Shown: in pieces, positions 22,857 through 34,690 of the stretch | Layout of the letters: each line of letters begins with the position of its first letter | Numbering within the stretch: position 1 is the first letter of the stretch | From: Anarhynchus alexandrinus | Taxonomy: Eukaryota > Chordata > Aves > Charadriiformes > Charadriidae | Direction of reading: 5' to 3' | DNA length: 64,000 bases | Assembly: GCA_008711295.1 (NCBI GenBank) | Contig: VUYV01000016.1 | Span: forward strand, 3,872,383-3,936,382 | Notes under the pieces: model-generated | Told to the model about the DNA's origin: nothing | What the model saw: only the letters and a program-made list of their open reading frames with translations | The model's database searches: none | Position numbers and translations under genes: made by a program

Positions 22857-25800
22857 TTACCGAGTGTTCACCTGCAAAGAAGAGTTTGCACAGTCAGGCA
22901 CAAGAAGGCCACAATTACTTTTTGTCTCTTTCTTAACTCCTCACTTTATGGTACAATATTTACAGTGCATTTCATTTTGTTCCAATTGCACTTATTAGAA
23001 GGCGAAGTAGTCTCAGCAGCATGTAAACTGAGACTACTCCACAATAATTATATTTTGAAGCACAGCAAATTAGATGACAATAACTACCCTGGTGCTTGTG
23101 AAAAAAAATCCAAGAAAACATGATGTAAACGCTACTCACCACATCATCAATCTTAAGAATACTGCGCACCGTTTCTGTTGCGAGAGTTAATGCACTCAAA
23201 GACACGAGTAGTGGCTGGACAACCAACTCCTCCAAGATGTTGGAAATGCCACCCTAGGAGAAACAAGTAGCTTTTACTGTGTGCAAGTCAGACTACAGTT
23301 AGATTTAGCAAGTTTTCCTTTAGTAGAATCCTACGGATGACAGTCAACTCTAAATTAGACTATCAAAGGGCTTGTACTCTTCCATCCTCAACAGGAATAT
23401 AATGGTACGCATCTTCCTCCCCCAAGCATTTGACATAGCCAGTCAAAATTAGCAAAGAGAAAAGATAAACACAGTTATGCCGGCTTAAACATGGTGACAA
23501 CTTAAAAGAAGCTAGACCACTAGGCTACTTGTAACATGAGCACCTTCCACTGCAGATAATACTGACGGATCGTTCTAAATGGATTTATTTCTGTAGCTGA
23601 AATAAAGTTTTTGAAGAGACAGATGAAGTTTCTTGTTCTGCAGATATGGCATTTAAGTATCTGCTATTATCAATACTCAGGATAAGCTGTTAAAGCCTCA
23701 GAGAAGCAGCTGTAATCTACCTCAACACTAATTTCAGGGAAAGTATCGTTATGACACAGAAACTTGCCCTCTCCTTAATTTAGCCCTAAGCATTTTCTAT
23801 TTAATGCCCAGACGTTTTTTATTAAGCTATGCTACACACAATTCCTTGTTACCTTTCTAACATTAATGCCAGCTGTTTTCTCTCCTTGAGCGTGTCTGTT
23901 TCTCAGCTCTGTTACCGTTGAAATAGGGTTGAGACCTGCGTTTTCAGCCAGCGTTGATGGTATAACTTCCAGTGCATCTCCGTACGCACGGACGCAGTAC
24001 GAGTCCATACCCCTCAAAGTGCGAGCATACTCATTCAAGCGCAGTGCCAACTCTATCTCTGGTGCTCCACCTCCTGCAATTAAAGCCCTGAGGACAGAAA
24101 TTAAAAACAAAAACTCATTTTACATAAGTGCATAAATTATTAGCTTTCTGTATTATTAATATAAGAAATTACTCTAACCAAACCGAGACATTACCTTTTC
24201 TTAACTAAGCATCTTATGACACACAGGGCATCATGAATGGAACGCTCAGCTTCTTCTAGAACAAGTTTGTTGGATCCACGTACCACGATGGTTACAGTTT
24301 TTCCAGGGTTTGTGCAGCCCGTGATCTAAAACATAAAACTAAATACTAAGACTGAAAATAAGGGTTCTGGGCAAAACCAGGCTTCAGTTGGCATTTGCAA
24401 GTTCTGCAACAGTACTGACATCTGGCCAAGCAGGACGACTACACTTCCCAAGTCAGTGGCTACGCAGGGATTAGAAGCAGGTAAATGTAATAACTTCAGT
24501 AATAAAAATGAAAGTTAGCAATTTTGCAGTTGTTATTAAGATAACTGGCAGATGTTAAGTAGGTATTAACATTTTGTCACTCACTCACCTTTATTAGTTT
24601 CCCAGAACCGTTCAAATTGACCTCCTCTGCCAGCTCAGCAGACCCGAGCATATCAGGAGTAAACTGGTCAATATGAGCAACAGGCTTAGTTCCAATTGTC
24701 TGAAAAAATAACAGGGAAAAAAAAAAATCCAAAACCTGAACTGCAGAGTCAGCAATTATACTGCATAATATTCTGCATATTACAGTAAAATGCAGTTAGG
24801 GCTATGGCTTTTACATCTGCCCTGAATCTTTCTAGAAATGTGACTCTCAACAGAACATTTTTTGGGGAAATGTCTGCTTTTACATTACAGTCAGAACATA
24901 AAACCTGTGAAAGTGTCATAATAAACTGGCACTGGCTGGGTACTTAGTTTTGGGGTAGACTTTAAACATCGCTGCTACTTTAACAGCCACTTCTGTAACT
25001 CACTTTACCTTGCAAATAAACTCAATGTCATCTCTTTCAATGTCTTTAACCACCATGATCTTCATTTTGTTCAGGAAATGGAGGGCTAGGTCACTAAGAG
25101 CATCCCTAAAAAGAAGAGAGAATTAATCAGTCCACAACGCTATTATGGCAACCGGGTCATACTAGCCAGTTGCATGCTTCTTACCAGCAGTGCTGAAATT
25201 CTTCACGCTACAAAGTAGGGATGTCATTAAACTCAAAATATCGACAACACGAGGGCTTTCTAAAGGTACGGTCGCTGTTACAGCCAGTCTGACACTCTGC
25301 CAAGTGTGACTGTTAGTATTTGGCTTCAATTTTCCAGGTATTCCAAACAATTCCAAGTGTTCCCCCGAACACACACAGTAAGCGAATAAATTGGTATTAA
25401 CATACCGCAGAATAGATTTCTGAATAAGCAGCACATTGCATCCAGCCTTCTTAATTTGCTTAACTAAATTCAGAATATAGGCTCTCTCTTCACGCAGTAC
25501 TCTGTCCATTTGAGCATAATCAGAAACAACTATTTGGTTGTCCATCTATTTAAAAAAGAAAGGAAAAAAAAAAAAGAGAGAAGCAAGTATTATGAACAGC
25601 CGCTGACTTTAAAAGCAAGTATCAAGATGTTCTGCATGCTTTAAGTCTGTCATTCAAAGCAAATAAGCATAATGGTAAAATACATCTTATTAGAAACTGT
25701 TTAAATGATGAGAAATACTGGAATTCTGAACTATTTTCTTTCTTCTACCACCTGTAAGTTCTTTAAGAGTTATGAGTAGCTAAGCATTACCCAGCAGACC

Positions 25801-28800
25801 TTCAATATAGCTGTGGAATACAGCTGACATCACATCTTAAAACAAAATGTGTTATCACTACATTTGCATCTCCCAAGTACTACAGCAAGAGGTTTTGCTC
25901 TAGTCATAGTTTTAACTTACATCTGTCTTTGGAGCAGACAAGCAGAACTGAATGAGGCCAATTTTGGCTTTTTCCACTCTGGTTACACCGGTATTTGCCA
26001 CCTTCTGAGTCAGGACTAGTCCTTCAACCAGTTCACAATCATCAATTGTGCCTCTGGAAACAAAAACAATCCATGACTCTAGCGCTTTGGGAAGCTGATT
26101 TCACAGACACTAAATTTGTCTAGTTACAAATTGTTTCTTACCCCAACTTCTTAACAATTTTAATATCTCTGAGGTCCACACTACTAGCTGTAGTTGGGTC
26201 AATCACCTTCATCACTGCGTCCACACTCATTGGAGAAAGCAAACTAGAATACTGACACACAACCTAAGGGATTTAATAGTAAAGAAAAAAAATGGCGAGA
26301 GATTTAACACTCATAATTATAACAGTAATTTCAAAATACTATTGTCATTGCATTCTAAGTGTTTGATTTCTGAATTTAGAAACAAAGCTCTTTTCCCTCC
26401 CTGTCCACCAGCCAAATGTCCTAACATGGCATCTTCTTACTGGCTGCTCCATTTAAAGGAAAGAGCAGCTATGTTGGTAGGAAACCCTATGCTTAGGGAT
26501 TTACAGAAGAAACCTGAATTTCTCTTTCTTAGACTTTTAAAATAAGACCTCTAAGAGCTTCCCAGATTATTCTGCTGGAAGGAAAACTAGCACAGTTCTC
26601 CAGATTTCAATGCTGTTTTAGGAGTTTCTGCCACATGAACAAGAACCGCCTACACAAACTGTTGGCAAAAGCTCTCAAGTATCCCACCTGATTTTTCTGC
26701 TGCTGTTTTCAGTTAAAGCTTGTTTTTACACTTACAGTCAACATCTAAGATTGCAAAGCGTTTCAGACTGAAATTCAGTTTGAGTGCTTCAGTCTAGTCT
26801 GAATCAACCATGGCTTTCTGAAAAGTCAGTCTAAGAGAAGGTAGCCGATGTCTGAAAACCAACTAGATTTGTGATGTGCAGGGTATTCTTAGTGAGTGAA
26901 CAGTAGCACAGATTGGGAAAAGCTGAAAGGCTCAGCTAACCTGGAAGTACAAGTATCAGTCATACCTTTGAATTAAGCGAAGTAGTTGCACTATTCAGCA
27001 AGGTTTCTCTGTCACTCAGTTCAACCGGCTGCGCCATGTTGCTCAATACTTCAATACCTTTATCCAAAGCTTTCTGGAATGACTCTGAAATGATGGTGGG
27101 GTGAATTCCTGTGGATAGCATAAAAAGGTTGTTAGACAGTCATACTTTCAAACCATTTTTTTTGTTGTTTTTTCCTCACCCTTTTTTCCCATTTTAAGAT
27201 TAGAGAGACTCTCGCATCAGAATAAACTGAAGTTTTTTTAGCAAAATGTGTTCTTCCCAAGTACATGACCTCCCTTATTACTTTCCACCGTCAAAGCTCA
27301 GGAAAAAGGTTATAATGTTCCTCATAATTTGTCCTCGCAGAGAAGTACAGCACATTTCCCTGCAAGGTCTGACATTCCAGAAACATCTCTAAGTTTTATT
27401 TACCCTTGGCATTCTTAAAGCTGCTGCTGTTCAGGTAATACCTGCAAGGAGCCCGACAGTGATTTCATTTCAGATTTTCACAGACTGGTTTCCCACAGTC
27501 GTGCATGAAGTTCTGCAGTTTCTCTCGAGTGTGTGATATACCCTTTACCTTTTCAAAGCATACAGCTTATGGGCAAACGTTCGACAGGCATCTTCTAACT
27601 ACCTCTTACAGTAGGGGATGCCAGGCTGGCTGCTGGCCCAGCAGTGCCAGCAGTACCAGGAGAGGAAGTAAACATAAACAAACTGTTGGTAGGGGCCAGA
27701 AAGAGGACAACAAAAGCAGTGGTGCATATCAAGATGAGGCAGGCGTAAGTAAATAACTATTAAGTCCAGCTCTGAGACAGAAAAGAACTCTGTAAATCCA
27801 GTCATCCTTGCTCTGTTTCCAGTGCACACAGTGTTAGGTGGTTGGACAGCTAAAAAAGCTCCTGAACTGCACATAAGCAGACTACAAGAGAATGTCCTGA
27901 GCTAATGGAATCAAACCTATGTTAACTATTGCCTTCCATAATTCATGTCTTTTCCTGATCAGACTTTCTCAAGGTCCATATATTATTGTAAGTGATGGGA
28001 GGTGATAAATTTGTTGCGTATAAAAAATCCTATAAAATCACTGTTCCCAAATTTCATTTATACCTTCTTACGCTATCTCTCTGTCCACAAGAGAAGTACA
28101 AGTATAATCATGATGAGTTTTTACAAGGCAACATTCACCACATCACCTAAGCACTATTTCCTGTATCAACAGTAATGCACTCAATTAACAATAAAAAGGT
28201 AAACAGATTTTTAATCAAAAGTGGCACATGAGTGAAACCTGAATGTGAAGACTCAAGTTACCTTTCATGTTTCAACTGGAAACAGCTACTTTAAGCTTCA
28301 TTATACACATGCAAGCAGACACAGGACTTAACGTTTTTACAGTAAATATATATATTTACCTTTCTGAAGAAGTCTGGAACAGGCATCCAAAAGAGCTCCA
28401 GCAATGACCACAACTGATGTAGTGCCATCACCAGCTTCAATATCTTGTGCTTTTGACAGCTCCACCAACTAAACAACAAATTATGGCAAAAGTTTATATA
28501 TAATGCTAATTAACTGTACACACCGCAGCACTGCTGAAATCAACATTAGTATCAGGACTAATCACACCTTTTCTAATTTGATTATGCATAAGAAATAATG
28601 ACTGGAAACACTTCAGCACATCTAGCAACCAAAATAATTATTCTTGGAGCACGCTGCGCAAAATTTCTTGCTCTATCACTCATGGGTAATGCTCCTCAAA
28701 AACACGTGAAATGTTACTATGGTTTCCTGTCCCAGAAGTTAAGCTCTCATGCTTATCACTGTCTGAGAACCAAGAACTGGAAAAAACACTTACCATTTTG

Positions 28801-29785
28801 GCTGCAGGGTGCAGAACCTGCATTTGTTTCAGAATAGTAGCACCATCATTAGTGATTGTCACATCTCCTTTAGCATCCTGAATCTGAGAAGAAACGTAGT
28901 TCTGATCAGTAACTGCAAGTCTTTTAATTTCATTTGATACTCAATGCAAAATATTTTTCCTGACATTATTTCTCAAATTGAGATGTGCATTGAGGTCACA
29001 CTTTCCCTTAAATAAATGAAACTTGGAAAATAATTTCAAGGCAAAGAATGGCATCCTATATAAAACACGCTAACTTTACAGTATCTCTAGTAAGTCTAAC
29101 GTTTTAAAAATTTAAGTAAAAGGTTTACCATTTTATCCATTCCCTTTGGTCCAAGGCTTGTTCTAATTGCATCGGCAACAGCTAGGAAGAGCAAAAAAAA
29201 TACGTTTGCAAGTTGATCTAAAAAACCTACAAGCGTTTACTTCCATCATTCTGAATATTTCTTCTGAACAGAAAGCGTCTCCCAGTGTTAAGCAGTCCCC
29301 AGTTATTTTGCCTCCACTAAGTAACCTTTAATTGTAGAATGACAGAAAACGTTGCAGTATCAGAACTGATTTTCAGAGCTCCTTTTTAAGCAATTAACAT
29401 CCGATCACTAGATCACGGCCATTTTAAAACCGAGTAATAACGTGGATATGCATTATATGCCAAACAACATGACCAGGGCTTGTGTCAGTCCCCAAATACA
29501 GCCTCCCCCACACGCACCGGCCCCGGTCCTGTCCCTGTCCCTCTCCCTGTCCCGCCATCGCAAATCACAACGGGCGGCGCGGGGAGATGGGGGGGATGGC
29601 GGCAGCCTCCTCCCCTCAGCACAACGGGGCGCTCCCGCCCCCCCCACCCCCCTTCCTCTCCCCTCACCTTTGCCAGCGGCGATGTTGCTGAAGCGGATCT
29701 GGGAGGGCTTGTCCCGGTCCTGGTAGGTGCCCTTGGCCCGGTTCCCCGCCCCGCCGTGGGCTTTGGCCCCTGTGTTCTCCGGCAT
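22857..29785 (-). CDS. CCT4: CCT4, T-complex protein 1 subunit delta (14 coding exons)
   Basis: This is a subunit of the cytosolic TRiC/CCT chaperonin, the double-ring ATPase that folds actin, tubulin and WD40 proteins. Exons, minus strand: 29785-29668, 29181-29129, 28883-28794, 28468-28360, 27108-26966, 26263-26142, 26053-25921, 25545-25406, 25105-25009, 24699-24589, 24325-24195, 24087-23853, 23253-23140, 22871-22857. They sum to 1611 nt, 536 aa, close to the human 539 aa. All phases agree and all introns are GT-AG. Group II chaperonin signatures are intact: TNDGATIL (residues 68-75), the nucleotide-binding GDGTTS (100-105), the HDAL Asp (404) and GGGAPEIE (421-428). The first residues are [19 protein letters not shown]. 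The last exon supplies only VNTR and the stop. Nothing suggests loss of function. Confidence 0.98.
26264..26965. other. CCT4 intron 5
   Basis: A 0.7 kb intron. I looked for C/D and H/ACA snoRNA features, because some chaperonin genes host snoRNAs, and saw none that was convincing. The open frame at 26342-26545 has no support. Confidence 0.45.
27109..28359. other. CCT4 intron 4 (1.25 kb)
   Basis: This is the largest CCT4 intron. It has no recognisable repeat family or RNA gene, and frames at 27505-27874 look like chance. Confidence 0.45.
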
Positions 29786-29841
29786 GGCCGCCCCGCCACC
29801 GATGGAGACGGATGAGCTCCGCAATACCGTCCGCCCCGCCG

Positions 29842-29856
29842 CGAACCTTCCAGAAA
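29842..29856 (-). promoter_or_regulatory. CCT4: Perfect three-unit heat shock element in the CCT4 promoter
   Basis: cGAAccTTCcaGAAa fits nGAAnnTTCnnGAAn exactly, with GAA at 29843, TTC at 29848 and GAA at 29853. It is 57-71 bp upstream of the CCT4 start codon. Mammalian CCT genes are known to respond to heat shock factors, so an HSF1/HSF2 site here is plausible. Confidence 0.7.
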
Positions 29857-29913
29857 GCACCGCCGCCACCACGCCGGACGCGCCGGGGTCCTTCCGGCCG
29901 TGACGACAGGCGC

Positions 29914-29927
29914 GGGGGGGGGGGGGG
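29914..29927 (+). repeat. Poly-G run in CCT4 promoter
   Basis: Fourteen consecutive G on the plus strand, about 130 bp upstream of the CCT4 start codon. It could form a G-quadruplex. Its length is also a place where sequencing errors are likely. Confidence 0.85.
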
Positions 29928-31312
29928 CTGCCCGCCGCGCGCCTGCGCCCTGGTAAACCATGAAGCGACTCGGCTGCCTGCCGGCGAACGGCGCGGACAG
30001 CTAAAGGAGCCCGCCGCCGCTTCCAGGCTGAGCCGCCAGGGGGGCCTCGGGGGAGGTTTCGCGCACCGCCGCTAAGGGGCGGAGGGGCGTGACCGGCGGG
30101 AAGTGTTGAAGGCGGGAAGCGGCGCGCGGGCGCTGTGGTGACAAGCGGGGCTGGGGGTGGCGGTGTCTGCCTGCGGCCCCTCGGTCCGAGCGGTCTCCCC
30201 TCCGCCGCCTGTCCCTCGGGGGGAACTGGAGCACCGCGGCGGTGGCTGCGGGCAGCCGGGGAAGGGAGGGGGCGCGCCGGCTTCTGCAGCCGCCCAGCGG
30301 GTGTTGGAAGGGTGCGGCTGGCAAGGGGCGCTCTCCGAGGGACGGTGTTTCCTGAGGACGCCCGGGGTTTTGAGGAGGGGGAACTGCCCTTGGGTTGGTC
30401 TTACCTGTCCCTGCACAGGCCGTGAGAAATTCAGCTGCGCGGCTGCCTTAGAAGCATTTGACAGAGGATTGTCACAAAGCAATTAATATTAGCGCCGCAT
30501 GAACCGCTACCGGTGGGTGGGATGGGAGTATGGCTATAGCTGTAACTTGTTGTCCTTTCCGGTCTGACCCAGGGCAAGGCAGGACCAGTCTTTTGCCTTT
30601 ATTTGTCCTGGTGTGGCACCTTGCAGGTTTTTTCCCTGCTGAGACTTAAGAATGATACCCCCCTATGCCATCCCAAGCTGTTTTAAGTAGGTTTTGAGCA
30701 CCTGGTATTTTTCATGTTTTGCAGAACCTGTTCCCAAAAAGGATTTTAAGCAGCAGCTTTATCGCAAGTGAAGTTAGACAGACTTGACTTACAGGAAAAG
30801 AGCAGAAAAAGCGTGTATTTTCTTGTAACACCCTGCTCTTTCCATGTGTCTGAGGGACTCTTATTTCAGTTTGTATCACCATTGTAAAAAGGTAGGCTTT
30901 ATTATCAATAAAAATAATGCTAGAGTTGAAAGACCTGTTAGGGTGATCTTGCCTCAACTACTACAAGACGCTTCCGTACACTTGTCTTTTTTTTGGATTT
31001 CTGAATAGCTATTTAAATTATTTTCTTCACCTTGAACAGAATACAAACATAACAGTTCAGATGAAAAGCACATACTTGAATCCACAAAATGAATTAATTT
31101 TGTATTGTGTTCAAAGTAAAACACAGCAGCTCAAAAGAGCTCTGACTAGAAGACAAATCCCAAGTAATATCTAACCATATAATTTTTATGGCACATCTCT
31201 TTCTGACTGGATATGAAAAGTCAGGTTTTACAGTATGGTAGTGCCAGTGAAGTGCTGCCAAGTAAAGATAATTATAAAAGAAATGCATCCGTGTACTAGT
31301 AGGGTGCTCCTG

Positions 31313-31336
31313 ATGTAAGACAGGATGTAAGACAGG
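31313..31336. repeat. 12-bp tandem duplication
   Basis: ATGTAAGACAGG occurs twice in direct succession, followed by a third partial ATGT. Confidence 0.85.
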
Positions 31337-32283
31337 ATGTTGTACTGTAATGGCAAACGGTGTGAGGTCTTAATCTCATTTTCCATTTCCAAGTATCTGG
31401 ATCTATATCAGGAACTCACTGCAAGTGAAATGTGTCCTCATGGTGAGTGATTTGCTAGTGCCAGCAACAGCTGTGTGTGGTGATACATAAAAATCAAGCA
31501 TTTCAACAGTTCTGTTGTCAGAAAAAAAACTGGAAAAAAGACTCCATAGTCACATGATTTCATAATCTCTCAACCATTTTTAACAGTTGCTTTTGAATTT
31601 TTTTTTTTTTGCTGGATTTTTGCACCATTGAAACATAGATAACTGCCCTGTGGCTGTTGGAGACTGTTTAGAGAGAGAAGGTTTTAGAAGTGAATGGTCT
31701 TTGCCTTTTTGTATTCAACTTTTAACAGACAGAGCAGAAAATGGTTTTAAGTATAAAGGTAGAGATACATCCAGGTCATAGACAGAAGAAAGGTCTACTA
31801 GCAAGAGTCTTGACATGGATTTATATCACCTTCAAAATCATGAGAAGCACATCCTAAATGACTGAGATCATTGGAATCTCTGACCCTGATCTTAAAGTAC
31901 ATCAAGCAGCAATGGAAATAGGACTAAATCCTGGACATTGAACACTAATGCAATGTTAAAGCTAGAATCAGTAGGGAGCCAAGCTTTTAAAAGAGCTATT
32001 GAGGTGTGTTTACATTGCTGTGGCTGGCCACCTCCTTGTTACCTCATGTTAGGGATCATTTAGAATTTGTTGTGGTATCACAGGAGGTTCCTGCTTTCTC
32101 CTGCATGTGTATAATGAGTGCTATAGCTACATTTAAGGGTATTGTGTAAATCAGGGATAGATTGTGTACTATTACCATCAGTGAGCACGTGCTGCTCAAT
32201 GTTGCAGTAGGGCTAGGAGCAAGGTTTTTTCAGGATTTTGAAGGAAATGAAGGTTAGAACTGATGCTGTCACAGTCGCCTTGT

Positions 32284-33290
32284 TATACATAGCTCTGTGT
32301 TTGGCAAAACCAGCCCCTCTAGTCTCGAGAATAATTTGGGGTTGGAATTTGTTCGGTTGCTGGGTGGAGAGCCTGGATTTTTATTTGGTATGTGTCAAGC
32401 TGCTGAGCTAAGTTTAGGGCTGCTGTGGTTAGCAGCTACCTTCCTACTAATAATTTTGGTCTGGCAGGGTTGCTTCTCTAGAGCTGGGCTTCAGGGCAGA
32501 GTTAGGATTAAGAGTTTTGTAAGTGTTAGCCCGTGCGATCAGATTTGCACTGGATTTAAAAGGAGTTGTGTGGCTAATTTAAAGGTTGTTGTCATCCACT
32601 GTCGTCCTCATCTGCCTCGTTCTGTGTCCAGTTTAAAGTCCTTGGCTAGCGTATGGTTTGATCTTAGGTCATTGCAGGTTTTAAGGTGTCACTGGGTAGA
32701 GACTGACACGGAGTGTGCATCGTGTTCTATTACTTGTTTTGCGTCTGCTATCTGTAATTTAGATGAGCAGATATGTAGGGCTATCAAGCTGTTGAGTTTT
32801 GCTTAGAACTTTGGCTACTATCCAGTTTTCTGCTTCATTCCATGTGAAATAGAGATTATTTTTTCTTTTAACTAGTGCGTATTTAGAGGCAGCATTATGG
32901 TTAGGCTTCCTCCTGCAATGTCACATTGAACTGCGTGTTGGTTGTTAATGTTGATCCAGGCAGGGGGTTGTGGAGAGACATTTCTTAGCTGTTCATAATT
33001 TGGTGTTGCTTGTGGGAGAGTTATCTGGGCTGGCTTAACATCAGTCAAACTTGCTGATGAAGTTCAACTTCATATCAGGGTGAAGGTTGAGGTATGAGAC
33101 GACAGATCCAAAGGACCAAATTTGTTGTTAGGTCATGTTTAGAGCCAGCACTCGCAGAAGCCTTCCAGACTTGTTTTAGAGCTGGGTTTAGACTTGCAGT
33201 TGCCTGCACATTATGTTGTTTTTCTTACCCTCTTATCATTATTTCTGGCTGTTCTGACCTTTCCCAGCATTTCCAAGGAGCAGTGAGACG
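32284..33290. other. GT-rich, strand-asymmetric segment of unknown origin
   Basis: The plus strand is rich in G and T (many TTAGG/TTTAG words) and poor in A, while flanks are balanced AT-rich DNA. A 169-codon plus-strand frame is open at 32297-32806, but its translation has no recognisable family or splice context. The minus strand is A/C-rich, as in the sense strand of some retroelements, which would suit a decayed ERV internal region. I could not confirm any domain. Confidence 0.3.
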
Positions 33291-33517
33291 ATAACAAGTC
33301 ATACAAAAAACACCTCCACACATCATCCTGGGGTTGTACTATTTTATTAGCTTAGTTTCTTGAAAAAATGAGATTTGTGTGCTTAGTATTCTGTCCTTTG
33401 AATAGGACATGGACCTGTAGCCAATTTTGACTAAGTGTGGTAGAAACTGCATTTTCTGGCTTTATGTAAATAGCCAGCTGCACAGAGAAGAGCTTTTTAG
33501 TTAAAGGCACACTGAGG

Positions 33518-33558
33518 TGTGCTGGTTTTGGCTGGGATAGAGTGCCAAAACCAGCACA
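33518..33558 (+). mobile_element. 41-bp inverted-repeat element with 5-bp target duplication (LTR-end remnant)
   Basis: The 15-bp arms TGTGCTGGTTTTGGC (33518-33532) and GCCAAAACCAGCACA (33544-33558) are exact reverse complements around an 11-bp loop. Direct repeats TGAGG flank the element at 33513-33517 and 33559-33563, as after transposition. The first 25 bp match, from memory, the beginning of a common avian ERV LTR. It starts TG and ends CA like an LTR. The likely history is a solo LTR that lost nearly all its interior. A minimal non-autonomous element is the alternative. Confidence 0.65.
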
Positions 33559-33697
33559 TGAGGACAGACCTCAGTCCTTCTGGGTTGTTCATCAGTGGGA
33601 CAATGGTTCTATGATTTTCAAAGTTTTATTTTACTCAGGCAGAGGCAATGAACCACTATCATCATGAAACTTTTTTGATAGTCAACTGTTGTACAAG

Positions 33698-33756
33698 TTA
33701 CTTGTGATTCTGGGCAGGTCATGTCACCTCTCCGTCTCTCAGTTTTTCTTCCCCAA
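33698..33756 (+). mobile_element. MIR SINE relic
   Basis: The string GTGATTCTGGGCAGGTCATG followed by CACCTCTCCGTCTCTCAGTTT matches the conserved MIR core (tgaccttgggcaagtcact-taacctctctgtgcctcagttt) with expected divergence for a mammal/reptile-age SINE. Confidence 0.6.
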
Positions 33757-34349
33757 CTATTCCTAGCCTAGTGCAGCTAGATGATAAACTTTTTTACTAG
33801 CTGTTTGTGCGGCATCTTGTCAAATGGAGTCCTACTATCAAGCGGACCTTGCTAGTTCTAGGGCAATATGAACAGCATGAACAACCTTCACAGCATAAAT
33901 ACCGTCAGTGGACACCTAATCAGGTGATTAGGACAAAATGGGGCTGCTGGGAATGTTTGCATCTCTGTCCTTTTTACAAGGGGAAAAATGCCTGGGATGT
34001 GCAACTTTACTACTTACTGCACTTACGTCAGGTTGGATATGAACGGTAGTTTCATATAGGGTCTTTTTTTCTCTTTTCCTGGAGATAACTTGCTAAGTAC
34101 TCTCAAGGCAGTAGTGATGACAGCATAATGAATGATTGCCAAAGAGAGGGTGACATCATTTCACCTAATGGCCTTAGATAAGTTATTAAGTACCATTATT
34201 TAATCATGCTCCGATAAGAGCTAGTAGCTTCTAAACATTTAATAAATATAACACTCATGCCTTCCCAGCATAAAATATTTTGCACAGCAAGTATATTTTA
34301 GTTTTTCAAAGAAGAAGAAAGTCTCTGCCTAGTGCTGAGTGTGTGATTT

Positions 34350-34690
34350 TAGGGTTTTTTTTCTTCTATCTGGAGTTTCATCCTGGAGGTTATCGCTGTT
34401 GGTGTCTAGGTGCTGTGCCCTGTTTAGAGCCCTGCAGGAGTTGCCAGCCCTGTGCCCACCTTCATGGCAGGGATAGCTGCGTCGCTGCTTCCATCTTCTG
34501 GAGAAGACAGTGAACGAGGGATCCTGGTTTTTATGGATTTTTCTTGGGATTGTTTTACTTGATTTCTTTTTATTTGCTTTGGTTCTCTCCTGCTCTGGGT
34601 ATATCCAATGGACTATGTATTGTGAAAACTTTTGTCCCTTTTCTCACACTCCCTCCATTTCCTGTTAGTATTTTCTGATATTTTTTTCTC
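34350..34690 (+). mobile_element. Possible ERV LTR fragment
   Basis: The segment reads like the 3' half of some avian ERVL-type LTRs as I remember them: CCTGTTTAGAGCCCTGCAGG, a GATCCTGGTTTTTATGGA part, then ACTATGTATTGTGAAAACTTTTG and a CT-rich end with TTAGTATTTTCTG. No ends or target duplications are identifiable. Confidence 0.33.

Larger units (their letters stand above)
29480..30440. promoter_or_regulatory. CCT4: CpG island of the CCT4 promoter, extending about 650 bp upstream
   Basis: GC-rich, CG-dense DNA covers CCT4 exon 1 and continues well upstream of the ATG at 29785. No TATA box is visible. It includes a heat shock element (29842-29856), a run of 14 G (29914-29927) and a GCGCCTGCGC-type NRF1-like site near 29938. 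The breadth upstream would suit a divergent transcript on the plus strand, but no first coding exon is recognisable there. Confidence 0.75.

Noticed and set aside
26264..28359. Possible intronic snoRNAs in CCT4
   Set aside because: I looked for C/D and H/ACA boxes in the larger introns and found no pair with proper spacing and terminal stem.
29442..30486. Several long open frames on both strands over the CCT4 CpG island
   Set aside because: GC-rich DNA lacks stop codons. None resembles COMMD1 or another known protein, and one is just the CCT4 exon 1 frame running into its intron and promoter.
32297..32806. 169-codon plus-strand open frame in the CCT4-LRRN4 gap
   Set aside because: No recognisable domain, signal or splice context. 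G/T-rich, A-poor DNA has fewer stop codons, so a frame of this size can arise by chance.
32780..32950. Minus-strand translation faintly like a retroviral RT segment (FTWN ... W ... SPT)
   Set aside because: The YxDD block and other RT motifs do not follow at the right distance, so I treat the likeness as chance.
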